Shown here one piece after another: positions 55,001 through 57,883 of a stretch of 64,000 bases of DNA (positions within the stretch are counted from its first letter, which is position 1; each line of letters begins with the position of its first letter). The translations under genes and the position numbers were made by a program. The notes beneath the pieces were generated by a model that worked only from the letters and a program-made list of their open reading frames with translations, had not been told where the DNA came from and searched no databases. Source of the DNA: Pollenia angustigena (Eukaryota; Arthropoda; Insecta; Diptera; Polleniidae); the NCBI GenBank assembly GCA_930367215.1, contig OV884059.1:71643393-71707392 (forward strand), written 5' to 3'.

Positions 55001-57883
55001 TGTGATTTTTTTATTTTTTCCTTAATAACCAACATTTTAGGCAAAACTAAGCCGTTCCGTCAAAATCTTGTATAAAAAACTTGGTATTGGCGTCACAAAT
55101 CTGTTTTCAGATTAACTAAACCTTGTTTAACTGACATCTCGAAAACCAAGATTTAAATAAAAAATTAAGGAACATTTTTGACTTGAACTTTAACTATGTA
55201 TAAAACTTCCCATACTACAGATATAAATTTAAAAAATATATATTTATATATCTAAGAACTTAAAAAAATTAAACGAAATTAATATCAAAAAAATTACATA
55301 CTATAATACAATTACACTAGTTTACAAATACAATATTAAGAATATAGTAAAAGTAAAAAAAAAAAAAAAATTAAAAGAATAGTTATTTGTAGAAGTTTAA
55401 AGAACAAGAGAATGCATTTGTTTGGTAGTTTTTTTACTTGGTTTTTTGTTGTTGTTTAATTACACAATTTACCCACCTTACTATAAAGCGTTGTGCTGCC
55501 CGACCGCTGATTAAAACCATTGCCCTGGTCCGTATAAGTCTTTACCTGTGTATGACGCTGGTCCCGTTCATAGTAATTGCGTGGCATTCCATGCGGCGAA
55601 TGTTGAGCATTAGCCGTTGACATGACACCAGATTTAACTGTAACACCTGCACCGCCACCACCACCTCCGCTACGCATTATACTACCAGAATTGGATTGAT
55701 TGTTAGCATCACGTTCTGTCGTTATCGTGCTAATGCCTTGATTTTCTTTATGAGACCGACGAGCTGCATATTTTTCTGGTTTAAGAAGACTGCACATAAA
55801 AACAAAATCCAACAAACAATTACGAAGTACATTAGAAGATAGTTAAAATTAATTTGCGGTTACAATGATAGTGATATTTACCTTGGATATTGTGGACCAA
55901 ACTGTGTGTAGCAACAATTATGCCAACAGCCACGTGAAAAAGGATTGTAGCCTCCTTTGAATTTACCTGTCACTTGTTCATTTGTTGTACGACCCCGAGA
56001 TACTAAGACCATATGAAAGCCCGTCAAACCAAATATGGGTATGGCTAATATCGTCACAATACCCATTAATACCATACTGAAAATGAAATCTTGTCTTTAA
56101 AAAGAAATTTAAGGTCATTGTGTTTAATCTCAATGGTTCAAATATTCAATGACTATTGGTTAAACAAAAAACACCCTAAAAGTGTTGGAAGTTGTTTTGA
56201 ATTATGTTTTGGTTGTTTCTTGAATATTATTAGACATTTTTTTTTTATTATTGAAAATCTAACAAACAAGGCGAATTCATACAAGGTGGTCTTATTTTGA
56301 AAACGTTTTACAACACAAACAAATATTTCCAAAATCTATTCCAGTCAAAAAAATAAACAATTTCCAAAATCTATTCCAGTCAAAAAAATAAACAATTTCA
56401 AAATATTTGGATCAATAAGTTAATATCGCATTCAAGGCGAATTTACACCAGGTGAACTTATCTTGCTACGTAAGCAACAGCTGATTACTAACCTTGTGTC
56501 AAAATGGTATACCGTCCTGTTGGTTCTGGGGAATCTTTACTAAATTCTATAATTTTTGATTAAAATTGTGAAATTTAAAACTTTTTTAAGTTATAGCATT
56601 TAAAAAAAAACACAATTTAATATAATAACCAAGGCGAATTTACACAAGGTGAACTTATCTTCCTTCGTAAGCAACAGCTGATTACTAACCTTGTGTCAAA
56701 ATGGTATACCGTCCTGTTGCTTCTGGGGAATCTTAACTAAATTCTTTAATTTTCGATTAAAATTGTGAAATTTAAAACTTTTTTAAGATATAAAATTTCA
56801 AACAAACACAATTTAATATAAAAACAAAATCAAATATTTCTTTGAATTTTTGACACAACGTTAAAATGTTTAACAGTGTTGTAAAACGTTTTCAAAATAA
56901 GACCACCTTGTATGAATTCGCCTTGATAATAACAAAATCAAATATTTGTTCATTGGCGAAGTAAATTCGCCTTGTATTTGTTTGAATTTTTGACACAACG
57001 TTAAAATATTTTACAGTGTTGTAAAACGTTTTCAAAATTAGACCACCTTGTATGAATTCGCCTTGATCGCATTGGTCAAAAATCATTTAATTTCAAAACA
57101 ACTTTGCCAATCTTTTTTGCATTTGTTGGCCCAATAGTTTATTTTCGTTTTGCGTTTAAACCATTGAGATTTATTTTTCTTATTGAATTGTTTAAAATAA
57201 TTATTTTCAAAATATTATTACACTTACGATACTATTGGTGCTGTATGCCGTATATTTGGCATAGTTTTTAATACATAAAATAAGCATAAAGAAAATATGC
57301 TTAACATGTGTATGGATAGAGAAACCAAAAAGAAAAAGAAAAATCTATAATTACGTCGTCCAATGCAATTATTAACCCAAGGACAATGATGATCGAATGT
57401 CTGGAATTAAACAAAGATAAATATAGATAGAATAATAAATGATACAATAATTATAGATAACAATGACTAAATATAAACATCCGTATGCTAATTTATTGTA
57501 TCACTTCTCCCCTAGTGCAAAATATTCTTTTAATACTCACTTCTATGCAATGATTACATACGGAACAGTGTGAACATCTTGGCGGTCGATAAAACTTACA
57601 CGTCACACACCATTTCATTTTCACTGTTATGCCATTTATTTCAGCGTTTTTATATAAAGGTGCTCGAAATTCTTCTTCTCGATCTTCATCAGGAGAAGCT
57701 AAAAGTTTTAGAAAATTCATTACTTTTTCGTGAATAGGTTTTTTTGTATTAGTTCGATATTTACCTTTGGGTATTACACCTGGATCCATAAACGTGGCCA
57801 AGGTAAAATTGGCTAGAACAAAAAATGTTATAACACCCTGATATGCTGGCACCCATGGATGACTTTTTAAATAATATTGGCAG
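12463..57883 (-). CDS. Zdhhc8: Palmitoyltransferase Zdhhc8 (5' incomplete; nine exons)
   Basis: Membrane protein S-acyltransferase that attaches palmitate to cysteines of target proteins. Exons (minus strand): 57765-57883, 57541-57698, 57228-57400, 55882-56076, 55477-55789, 35141-35394, 34898-35071, 13615-13874, 12463-13553; all junctions are GT-AG and phases agree, giving about 911 residues. Visible in order: a membrane span ([16 protein letters not shown]), DPG, the cysteine-rich domain with DHHC catalytic tetrad, two more spans, the TTNE motif, the [11 protein letters not shown] motif, then a ~650-residue low-complexity tail rich in Q, S, G and P, ending in EISV, a PDZ-ligand type end. It closely matches Drosophila Zdhhc8, for which Scribble and Ras64B are recalled as substrates. 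The first coding exon (N-terminus and span 1) was not found and is probably beyond 64000. Confidence 0.93.
13615..13874 (-). CDS. Zdhhc8: Zdhhc8 exon: glutamine-rich tail
   Basis: Acceptor TATAATTTAG, donor CAGCAAG|GTAAGT. Encodes [18 protein letters not shown] followed by several glutamine runs (CAG/CAA, opa-type) and [19 protein letters not shown]. The polyglutamine tracts may vary in length between alleles. Confidence 0.9.
13875..14764. other. Start of 21-kb Zdhhc8 intron, AT-rich
   Basis: No feature recognised apart from AT-rich intronic sequence. Confidence 0.5.
14765..15323. mobile_element. Foldback element, TTAGTCGTGCTTAATTCCC family
   Basis: Inverted arms of over 100 bp (TTAAAAGATTTTATTAG then TCGTGCTTAATTCCCAATTT, through GGGATAAGCTATTCCTATG, to CACTGGTTGCTTA) occupy both ends. 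The same family occurs at 31655-32860, where the arms are longer. No coding content; an open frame at 15037-15315 is an arm artefact. Confidence 0.65.
15419..15962 (+). mobile_element. Mariner-like element, deletion derivative
   Basis: Inverted ends AAGGGTGGTCCAACCATAAT and, at the right, the complement of AAGGGTGGCCCAACCCAAAT, bounded by TA (15417-15418, 15963-15964). The middle (about 15600-15760) keeps a piece of transposase: [19 protein letters not shown], then [20 protein letters not shown] and RVTIWCGLW, around the second catalytic Asp. The N-terminal half is deleted and later stops occur. Confidence 0.75.
16350..17540 (+). pseudogene. Mariner-like transposase relic
   Basis: Reads as decayed transposase in several frames, in order: the helix-turn-helix N-terminus ([20 protein letters not shown]), [10 protein letters not shown] and [34 protein letters not shown] (in the frame 16893-17264), a disrupted catalytic core, and the C-terminal [13 protein letters not shown]. 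Stops and frameshifts are frequent. It is interrupted by a MITE at 16516-16734. Element ends were not resolved. It is a fuller relative of the copies at 15419-15962 and 30279-33520. Confidence 0.7.
16516..16734. mobile_element. MITE nested in mariner relic
   Basis: Inverted ends GGCCCGTTGTCACAACTTAC plus CGATAGCTAAA on the left, mirrored at 16703-16734. It splits the transposase relic between FMHT and LLDNIHVN, which shows it is the younger insertion. Confidence 0.65.
17600..17852. mobile_element. MITE with CCCTAAC termini and TCGA duplication
   Basis: Left end CCCCTAACCGCGAATATAAC, right end the complement of GCCCTAACCGCGAAAATAAC, followed inward by GTAAGCG. The 4-bp sequence TCGA flanks both sides (17596-17599, 17853-17856). 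Relatives are at 33793-34107 and 62673-62883. Confidence 0.65.
17885..19740. mobile_element. Possible Helentron-type carrier of the tandem array
   Basis: The array is preceded by TAACCCGGTGCGCTTCGCTA and followed by a GGGCGTGGCATCGCC block and a (TA)n tract at about 19697-19722. Central minisatellites between such blocks are typical of non-autonomous Helentron/DINE-type elements of insects. No rolling-circle protein is encoded. This is an analogy, not a demonstration. Confidence 0.3.
17941..19440 (+). repeat. Tandem array with ~395-bp unit, about four copies
   Basis: The block starting TGAGCGATATTTAATATATG recurs at 17941 (as TGAGAGCT), 18327, 18723 and 19122, spacings 386, 396 and 399. Each unit also contains TACCATAAGTGTGACTTCTA, a GCTGCTATTTTGTTTCAA block and GGGGCTCAGAAGATCCTACT. 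Within a unit a half-unit similarity exists (GATATGCGATATTAAACATT). The open frames in it (18051-19466) are unit-length artefacts, without conserved product. Confidence 0.75.
19741..20039. other. Fragments of MITE families
   Basis: Contains a piece related to the family at 23062-23281 (CATGTTCTGAAAATCAC near 19768) and one related to 7646-7864 (GGAAATCGAAAACGTAAA near 19890). Neither is complete. Confidence 0.4.
20040..20489. repeat. Tandem duplication (~330 bp), left part
   Basis: The sequence around 20132 (GCTAAC...CATAATAGAAATAT followed by GCGTGAAAGCTGTAAAGAAT) is repeated about 330 bases later and continues beyond the element 20490-22748, at 22769-22900 (CCGTGAAAGCTGTAAAGAAT). The duplicated unit was thus split by that insertion. 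Confidence 0.6.
20490..22748. mobile_element. Mutator-like element with G-tract arrays, interrupted by hAT
   Basis: Inverted ends GGCGGCATGAAATAAC and the complement at right (TTATTTCATGCCGCC), with a perfect 9-bp duplication GAAAAGTAT at 20481-20489 and 22749-22757. Both subterminal zones carry repeated blocks of the type GAAATAACCCCCCAAA. An inner array holds copies of TTTAGTTAGCGAAGCCG with TATACCATA (22200-22500). Without the nested hAT it is about 830 bp, comparable with the related copy at 49892-50869. No transposase is present. The 9-bp duplication points to the Mutator superfamily. Confidence 0.7.
20775..22192. mobile_element. hAT-like element with CCCGGGATCCCGGG-rich ends
   Basis: Ends are TAGAGTTTTTTTTTCCCGG at left and the complement of TAGGGTTTTTTCCCGGGA at right, with a perfect 8-bp duplication ATGATATG (20767-20774, 22193-22200). 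CCCGGG blocks repeat inside both ends. The interior (1.4 kb) shows no convincing transposase. It lies inside the Mutator-like element 20490-22748 and is therefore younger. Confidence 0.72.
22758..23061. repeat. Tandem duplication, right part, and spacer
   Basis: 22769-22900 continues the 330-bp duplicated unit that begins at 20040 (shared words CGTGAAAGCTGTAAAGAATC, GCGAACATGGCT). The rest is AT-rich spacer. Confidence 0.5.
23062..23281. mobile_element. MITE with GGCCTGTTCTG termini, TA-flanked
   Basis: Inverted ends ATCGGGCCTGTTCTGAAATC and the complement at 23266-23281, flanked by TA. The interior is built from palindromic ATCACGTGAT/AAATCAC words. A related copy is at 54657-54895. Confidence 0.6.
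23282..23432. mobile_element. MITE fragment ending ATCACATACCTG
   Basis: Shares TTCAGAAATGGATTTTAAAA and the terminus CATCACATACCTGATT with the complete copy at 54311-54580. The left half belongs to the CAGGGGTGT family (ends ...AGCATAGCCCTG). Both are partial. Confidence 0.5.
23441..23989. mobile_element. hAT-like MITE (549 bp)
   Basis: Inverted ends CAGTGTTCGAAAATAAACAG at left and the complement of CAGTGTTCGAAAATAAGCAC at right. The 8-bp flanks GTTTAAAC and GTTTTAAC differ by one base, as expected for an aged hAT duplication. Interior repeats the word CCGAAC. Another copy's end is at 1-53. Confidence 0.78.
24130..25020 (-). CDS. Unrecognised single-exon gene, membrane protein (296 aa)
   Basis: I do not recognise this protein. 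It starts at an ATG with a good context (AATAAATGG) and runs 296 codons; the stop overlaps an AATAAA (GAATAAATTT), so a very short 3' UTR is possible. The first ~185 residues are hydrophilic (an N-terminal charged helix [20 protein letters not shown], and an acidic patch DDDDEIDTD near 111-119). Two long hydrophobic segments lie at ~190-226 and ~252-282, so it is probably anchored by its C-terminal third. It is intronless, sits in the 21-kb Zdhhc8 intron on the same strand, and is not flanked by repeats of its own. Normal codon variety and length argue for a real host gene, perhaps a fast-evolving one; an unknown transposon protein cannot be excluded. Confidence 0.7.
   Translation of the reverse strand: MDSSLYNTLREMKECVETVRLKQQDQFRNLVLRAKSSNFTGNIVSAEGDQTAAVSSSRLSAFRLNNCPQKFKEDVEPRKLKEFKPIYTSKIIENESSPSRFKPKMPKVINNDDDDEIDTDPTTPCSRSFMQKYKNSTFEKSRQSQTLLLDSFKQDSLDDEFKNYPKISSSLCEGLNSTTDTLPPNSKTNMNFIILIGFLVGLLISKFLQVLQLFLNWLLQQILQLSNSFFGTISIKEFLNFNHTHRLQLRHKLLLLPVIFVCSFIYSFIYVLHFLIRYLLSNAPSCLIKFVQKLYE
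25306..25530. mobile_element. P-superfamily MITE (225 bp)
   Basis: Ends CAAGGCGAATTTATTACAGG and the complement of CAAGGCGAATTCATCCCAGG, with a perfect 8-bp duplication GTTTGTGT (25298-25305, 25531-25538). CA...TG ends, the GGTGGTC word and the 8-bp duplication are those of P elements. A decayed copy is at 8015-8182. Confidence 0.8.
25539..26715. other. Intronic spacer with old repeats
   Basis: Holds an A run (about 25578-25602), a small palindrome near 25782-25812 (CGGTCGATTAAGAATATT with its inverse) and one at 26330-26398 (TTATTCATAAAAAATA / TTTTTTATGAATA). No coding frame. Confidence 0.4.
26716..27237. mobile_element. Harbinger-like MITE, older copy
   Basis: Same family as 43359-44286: left end GGAGTAATCACGAAAGTCAT, right end ...GCACTACCCATCGTGAATTCCC; shared interior words TTCTGGCAGCACTG and GTACATTTTGTTGTTGTGTT. 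The flanking bases no longer form a clear 3-bp duplication. Confidence 0.6.
27250..28198. repeat. Dispersed repeat with GTGCCACGCCCACTTCTCC blocks
   Basis: Degenerate direct repeats near 27280, 27630 and 27755 share CGCCCACTTCTCCAATCGCG and TTGGCTCTTGCCGTTCTCC. The 3' part has ACGGACAGACAGACATCTTT and TCTAGGGTCTAAGAACAATATT, resembling a dispersed repeat seen widely in fly intergenic DNA. It is interrupted at 27410-27618 and 28201-29098. Confidence 0.45.
27410..27618. mobile_element. TA-flanked MITE (209 bp)
   Basis: Inverted ends CCCCTGACAGACATG and the complement of CACCTGACAGACATA, with TA on both sides (27408-27409, 27619-27620). It interrupts the repeat 27250-28198. Confidence 0.65.
28201..29098 (-). 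mobile_element. Tc1-like element, deletion derivative (898 bp)
   Basis: Ends CTGTCAGCGTCAAAATAAAG and the complement of CTGTGAGCGTCAAAATAAAG, flanked by TA (28199-28200, 29099-29100). On the minus strand it keeps the transposase C-terminus ([15 protein letters not shown], as in the SMP-R region of Tc1 proteins), with stops. Most of the transposase is gone. It carries a SINE insertion (28256-28450). A second copy is at 38089-38757, in the opposite orientation. Confidence 0.8.
28256..28450 (+). mobile_element. 5'-truncated tRNA-derived SINE
   Basis: The other Tc1-like copy (38089-38757) has an uninterrupted sequence here, so about 190 bp are inserted, flanked by TTATT (28251-28255, 28446-28450). 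The insertion begins CGAGCCCGAGCCACGTCAAG, the B-box end of the SINE at 63010-63275, and shares its body through GTTCAACAAAATAACCACAA. Confidence 0.7.
29101..30278. other. Intronic spacer; possible recursive splice site
   Basis: AT-rich. On the minus strand a ~90-base tract with no AG runs into CATGAG|GTGAGT (junction 29574/29573), which could act as a zero-length recursive splice point in this 21-kb intron. No coding exon was found here. Confidence 0.35.
31509..33150. mobile_element. P-like element, fourth layer
   Basis: Ends CAAGGCGAATTCATAAAGGT and the complement of TAAGGCGAATTTATAAAGGT; 8-bp flanks ATTGTTGG and AATGTTGG (one mismatch). Its own sequence, apart from the inner foldback, is about 430 bp and non-coding. 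Confidence 0.65.
31655..32860. mobile_element. Foldback element, innermost layer, with duplicated arm
   Basis: Family of 14765-15323 (GTTATTCGTGCTTAATTCCC). The left arm (31655-32056) and right arm (about 32403-32860) are inverted copies; between them lies a second partial copy of the right arm (about 32065-32380), nearly identical to 32530-32850. Confidence 0.65.
33793..34107. mobile_element. MITE, TCGA-flanked family
   Basis: Ends GCTCTTTACGCAAAAATAGC and the complement of TCCCTTAACGCAAAAATGCG, then AAGCGAC. Flanks TCGA and TGGA. Shares interior words TTTATGGTCACATAAAGTA and GCAACACTTGCATTATCTCC with 17600-17852 in inverse orientation. Confidence 0.55.
34112..34897. other. AT-rich intronic spacer
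   Basis: No feature recognised up to the exon at 34898. Confidence 0.5.
34898..35071 (-). CDS. Zdhhc8: Zdhhc8 exon: cytosolic tail
   Basis: Acceptor TATTTTAACAG, donor AGAAG|GTAAGT. Encodes [20 protein letters not shown], then [20 protein letters not shown]. It begins and ends with the same codon phase as its neighbours (phase 2). The next intron is about 21 kb. Confidence 0.9.
35141..35394 (-). CDS. Zdhhc8: Zdhhc8 exon: cytosolic tail
   Basis: Acceptor TTACAAACAG, donor CAAAG|GTACAT. Encodes [20 protein letters not shown] and [14 protein letters not shown], close to the Drosophila tail, ending RHSPVARQ plus two bases. A short 69-nt intron follows. Confidence 0.92.
35395..36194. other. Start of 20-kb intron, AT-rich
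   Basis: No recognisable repeat or coding frame. Confidence 0.5.
36195..36460. mobile_element. Foldback MITE
   Basis: Arms GAGCGGCTTAAAGCACAAGA and the complement of GAGGGGCTTAAAGCACAAGG, about 35 bp, bordered by palindromic CATATGA-like sequence. No coding content. Confidence 0.55.
37943..38062. repeat. Minisatellite, ~37-bp unit
   Basis: Three to four imperfect units built around CTCCACCAGTAAAACGTCTG and AGTTATATTGGTT lie in tandem. The first unit starts CTCCACAGTAAAACG. Confidence 0.6.
38089..38757 (+). mobile_element. Tc1-like element, deletion derivative (669 bp)
   Basis: Ends CTGTGAGCGTCAAAATAAAG and the complement of CTGTCAGCGTCAAAATAAAG, with TA on each side (38087-38088, 38758-38759). 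The plus strand retains the transposase C-terminal portion: [18 protein letters not shown], stop, then [19 protein letters not shown] and [13 protein letters not shown]. Inserted in the P-like element. It supplies the empty site proving the SINE insertion at 28256. Confidence 0.8.
39111..40588. other. Intronic spacer; candidate 27-nt microexon at 39796-39822
   Basis: Includes a palindromic pair near 39438-39530 (AAGTTAAAGTTTACATTAGTTAACC / GTTGGTTAACTAATGAGAACTT, a possible small MITE). On the minus strand, TTTAAAG|...|GTAAAA brackets 27 nt encoding KAPIMQNNK in the correct phase between the flanking exons. The remaining sequence is AT-rich. Confidence 0.35.
40589..40834. mobile_element. MITE, CTGTGGCAT family
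   Basis: Ends CTCTGGCATTTTGACAAAAC and the complement of CTGTGGTATTTTGACAAAAC, continuing ATCTTAAGTC on both sides; flanks ATAT and ACAT. Internal sequence resembles 33171-33260. Confidence 0.6.
41305..42033. mobile_element. hAT-like MITE rich in ATATCGATA
   Basis: Ends ATGGGCAAATTGGAAAAATA and the complement of ATGGGCAAAAAGTATCGATA; subterminal zones are filled with TATCGATATAT words on both sides. A smaller foldback sits inside at about 41604-41775 (CTACAACTGACATG, mirrored by CATGTCAGTTGTAA). Confidence 0.5.
42053..42344. mobile_element. Foldback MITE (292 bp)
   Basis: Ends GGGAGTTTACACGGTGTCTA and the complement of GGGAGTTTACACGGAGTCTT, with repeated ACAGACATGTCT words inside. Direct repeats ACTAAGA flank both sides (42046-42052, 42345-42351). 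The frame at 42074-42346 is made from the arms. Confidence 0.7.
43359..44286. mobile_element. PIF/Harbinger-like MITE (928 bp)
   Basis: Ends GGGTAATCACGATGGTCATT and the complement of GGGAAATCACAATGAGTAGT, flanked by TTA on both sides (43356-43358, 44287-44289), the duplication of Harbinger elements. Contains a smaller inverted repeat (about 43678-43908, CGAAGCATGTTTGTAAGGGA). Older copy at 26716-27237. Confidence 0.7.
44519..45907. other. Intronic spacer with A runs
   Basis: Contains a 31-base A run at about 45359-45389, a small CCAAAAAGCGCTG-type inverted repeat near 44975, and otherwise AT-rich DNA. The 76-codon frame at 44674-44904 (with ...[16 protein letters not shown]) resembles nothing I can name. 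Confidence 0.4.
46289..46555. mobile_element. Foldback MITE in the left arm, ATAT duplication
   Basis: Ends GTTCGCGCAACTCAAAAACG and its perfect complement, arms of ~85 bp. ATAT flanks both sides. The right arm of the host element has a single ATAT at the corresponding place, an internal empty site. Confidence 0.78.
46650..46886. mobile_element. MITE in the loop of the long-armed element
   Basis: Ends CAGGGGTCTAATCACCGCAT and the complement (ATGCGGTGATTAGACCCCTG), with ATACGATATCGAG words inside. No clear duplication. Confidence 0.65.
47434..47828. other. Low-complexity A-rich stretch
   Basis: A run of about 28 A at 47509-47537, then repeated TTATTTTTGTTCAAAAAAATA units; no gene. Confidence 0.5.
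47829..48413. mobile_element. CTGTGGCC-terminus element
   Basis: Ends CTGTGGCCGCATGGACAAAC and the complement of CTGTGGCCGTATGGAAAAAC, continuing TAGGTAACTC on both sides; AAAT flanks (47825-47828, 48414-48417). The 68-codon frame inside (47900-48106) is not recognisable. Confidence 0.6.
48418..49170. other. Intronic spacer
   Basis: AT-rich with a short TATATA tract near 48839-48860; nothing recognised. Confidence 0.45.
49171..49413. mobile_element. Foldback MITE
   Basis: Ends TATCGTTGGTCACATGTAGA and the complement of TATCGTTGGTCTCATGTAGA, then AAGGCCCTAACTC / AACGCCATAACTC. No coding content. Confidence 0.6.
49414..49882. other. Intronic spacer
   Basis: AT-rich, no feature recognised. 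Confidence 0.45.
49892..50869. mobile_element. Mutator-like element with G-tract arrays, second copy
   Basis: Ends GGCGGTGCGCCAAATTAT and the complement of GGCGCTGCAAAATATGAC, with a perfect 9-bp duplication GTTTCACAC (49883-49891, 50870-50878). Repeated blocks such as AATATGGCCCCAA and TTTTGGGGCCATATTTC occupy both ends; the interior has TTTAGTTAGC-AAGCC and TATACCATA units (50222-50370) shared with 20490-22748. Confidence 0.7.
50942..51043. mobile_element. Small palindromic MITE
   Basis: TTATCAGAGGATATGTAGTT pairs with the complement at 51020-51043 (AACTAAATAACCTGATAA), with TATATTAAC/GTTAATATA arms. Confidence 0.5.
51044..52975. other. Intronic spacer with A runs
   Basis: Long A runs at about 52038-52070 and 52464-52484. 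A degenerate inverted pair TCGGCGTAATGTTGTCG / TTGTTGCGCCGATAAT lies near 51238-51362. No coding frame is supported; the long frame at 51889-52092 is partly the complement of the A run. Confidence 0.4.
52991..53669 (+). mobile_element. 5'-truncated LINE (RTE-like), 3' end of pol
   Basis: A perfect 15-bp target duplication AAAATCTTGCGTTAA (52976-52990, 53670-53684) bounds 679 bp that end in AATAATAATA. It encodes, in three successive frames, the C-terminal part of a reverse-transcriptase polyprotein: [45 protein letters not shown], then [17 protein letters not shown] and [20 protein letters not shown]. The pattern (YLGS, RCLRRIL-IFWP, PQG-RGRP-TWRR) is of the RTE type in my recollection. The frameshifts show it is dead. 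Confidence 0.8.
53685..53993. other. Intronic spacer
   Basis: No feature recognised, apart from a short direct repeat TTCTAGGTATC near 53783-53815. Confidence 0.4.
53994..54200. mobile_element. MITE with CAGGGGTGT-type termini
   Basis: Ends CAGAGCTGTTCCGGAAATAG and the complement of CAGGGGTGTTCTGAAAATCG, then AAAACGCAAGAATTT. Same family as 7646-7864. Confidence 0.6.
54311..54580. mobile_element. MITE with CAGGTATGTGATG termini
   Basis: Ends CAGGTATGTGATGGAAAACG and the complement of CAGGTATGTGATGAAAAACA. Copies or fragments: 63805-64000, 23282-23432, near 17530 and 19965. CAGG ends suggest hAT but no 8-bp duplication is preserved. Confidence 0.6.
54657..54895. mobile_element. MITE with GGCCTGTTCTG termini, TA-flanked
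   Basis: Ends TCAGGCCTGTTCTG and the complement of GTGGCCTGTTCTG, TA on both sides (54655-54656, 54896-54897); interior AAATCACGTGATTTCAAATC words. Same family as 23062-23281. Confidence 0.6.
54898..55476. other. End of the 20-kb intron, AT-rich
   Basis: No feature recognised before the exon at 55477. Confidence 0.5.
55477..55789 (-). CDS. Zdhhc8: Zdhhc8 exon: start of cytosolic tail
   Basis: Acceptor TTATGTGCAG, donor AGTAAG|GTGGGT, ending in phase 0. Reads [18 protein letters not shown] and then serine/glycine-rich sequence to GSTTLYSK. The next intron is about 20 kb and holds a possible 27-nt microexon (39796-39822) that would keep the frame. Confidence 0.9.
55882..56076 (-). CDS. Zdhhc8: Zdhhc8 exon: fourth span, TTxE and PaCCT-type motifs
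   Basis: Acceptor TTCATTTTCAG, donor CCAAG|GTAAAT. Encodes span [19 protein letters not shown], the TTNE motif in [17 protein letters not shown] and the conserved [17 protein letters not shown] segment that follows the last span in DHHC enzymes. Confidence 0.95.
56267..56432. mobile_element. Solo end of a P-like MITE with a 35-bp tandem repeat
   Basis: A left terminus CAAGGCGAATTCATACAAGG with GGTGGTC lies at 56267 without a partner. It is followed by two copies of TTTCCAAAATCTATTCCAGT (units of about 35 bp, 56325-56394). Confidence 0.55.
56433..57065. mobile_element. P-superfamily MITE, host of a nested copy
   Basis: Ends CAAGGCGAATTTACACCAGG and the complement of CAAGGCGAATTCATACAAGG, with a perfect 8-bp duplication ATCGCATT (56425-56432, 57066-57073). 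Its own length is about 330 bp; the remainder is the nested copy 56630-56925. It lies in a Zdhhc8 intron. Confidence 0.85.
56630..56925. mobile_element. P-superfamily MITE nested in another (296 bp)
   Basis: Ends CAAGGCGAATTTACACAAGG and the complement of CAAGGCGAATTCATACAAGG; perfect 8-bp duplication ATAATAAC (56622-56629, 56926-56933). Closely similar in sequence to its host element. Confidence 0.85.
57228..57400 (-). CDS. Zdhhc8: Zdhhc8 exon: DHHC tetrad and third membrane span
   Basis: Acceptor TTTAATTCCAG, donor GTATC|GTAAGT. It begins [20 protein letters not shown] with the catalytic Asp-His-His-Cys, followed by a strongly hydrophobic span ([19 protein letters not shown]). It ends two bases into a serine codon. 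Confidence 0.95.
57541..57698 (-). CDS. Zdhhc8: Zdhhc8 exon: first part of the DHHC cysteine-rich domain
   Basis: Acceptor ACTTTTAG, donor GAA|GTGAGT. Encodes [19 protein letters not shown] then the zinc-binding start of the catalytic domain ([18 protein letters not shown], then NHCIE). The join to the previous exon across the 66-nt intron gives IPKASPDED, as in the Drosophila protein. Confidence 0.92.
57765..57883 (-). CDS. Zdhhc8: Zdhhc8 exon: second membrane span and DPG motif
   Basis: Acceptor AATTTCAG precedes the exon; it begins with the last base of a codon and reads [11 protein letters not shown], then [19 protein letters not shown] (membrane span) and MDPGVIPK. The donor is AAAG|GTAAAT. 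The DPG motif next to the second span is standard in this family. The following intron is only 66 nt and contains no in-frame stop. Confidence 0.88.
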
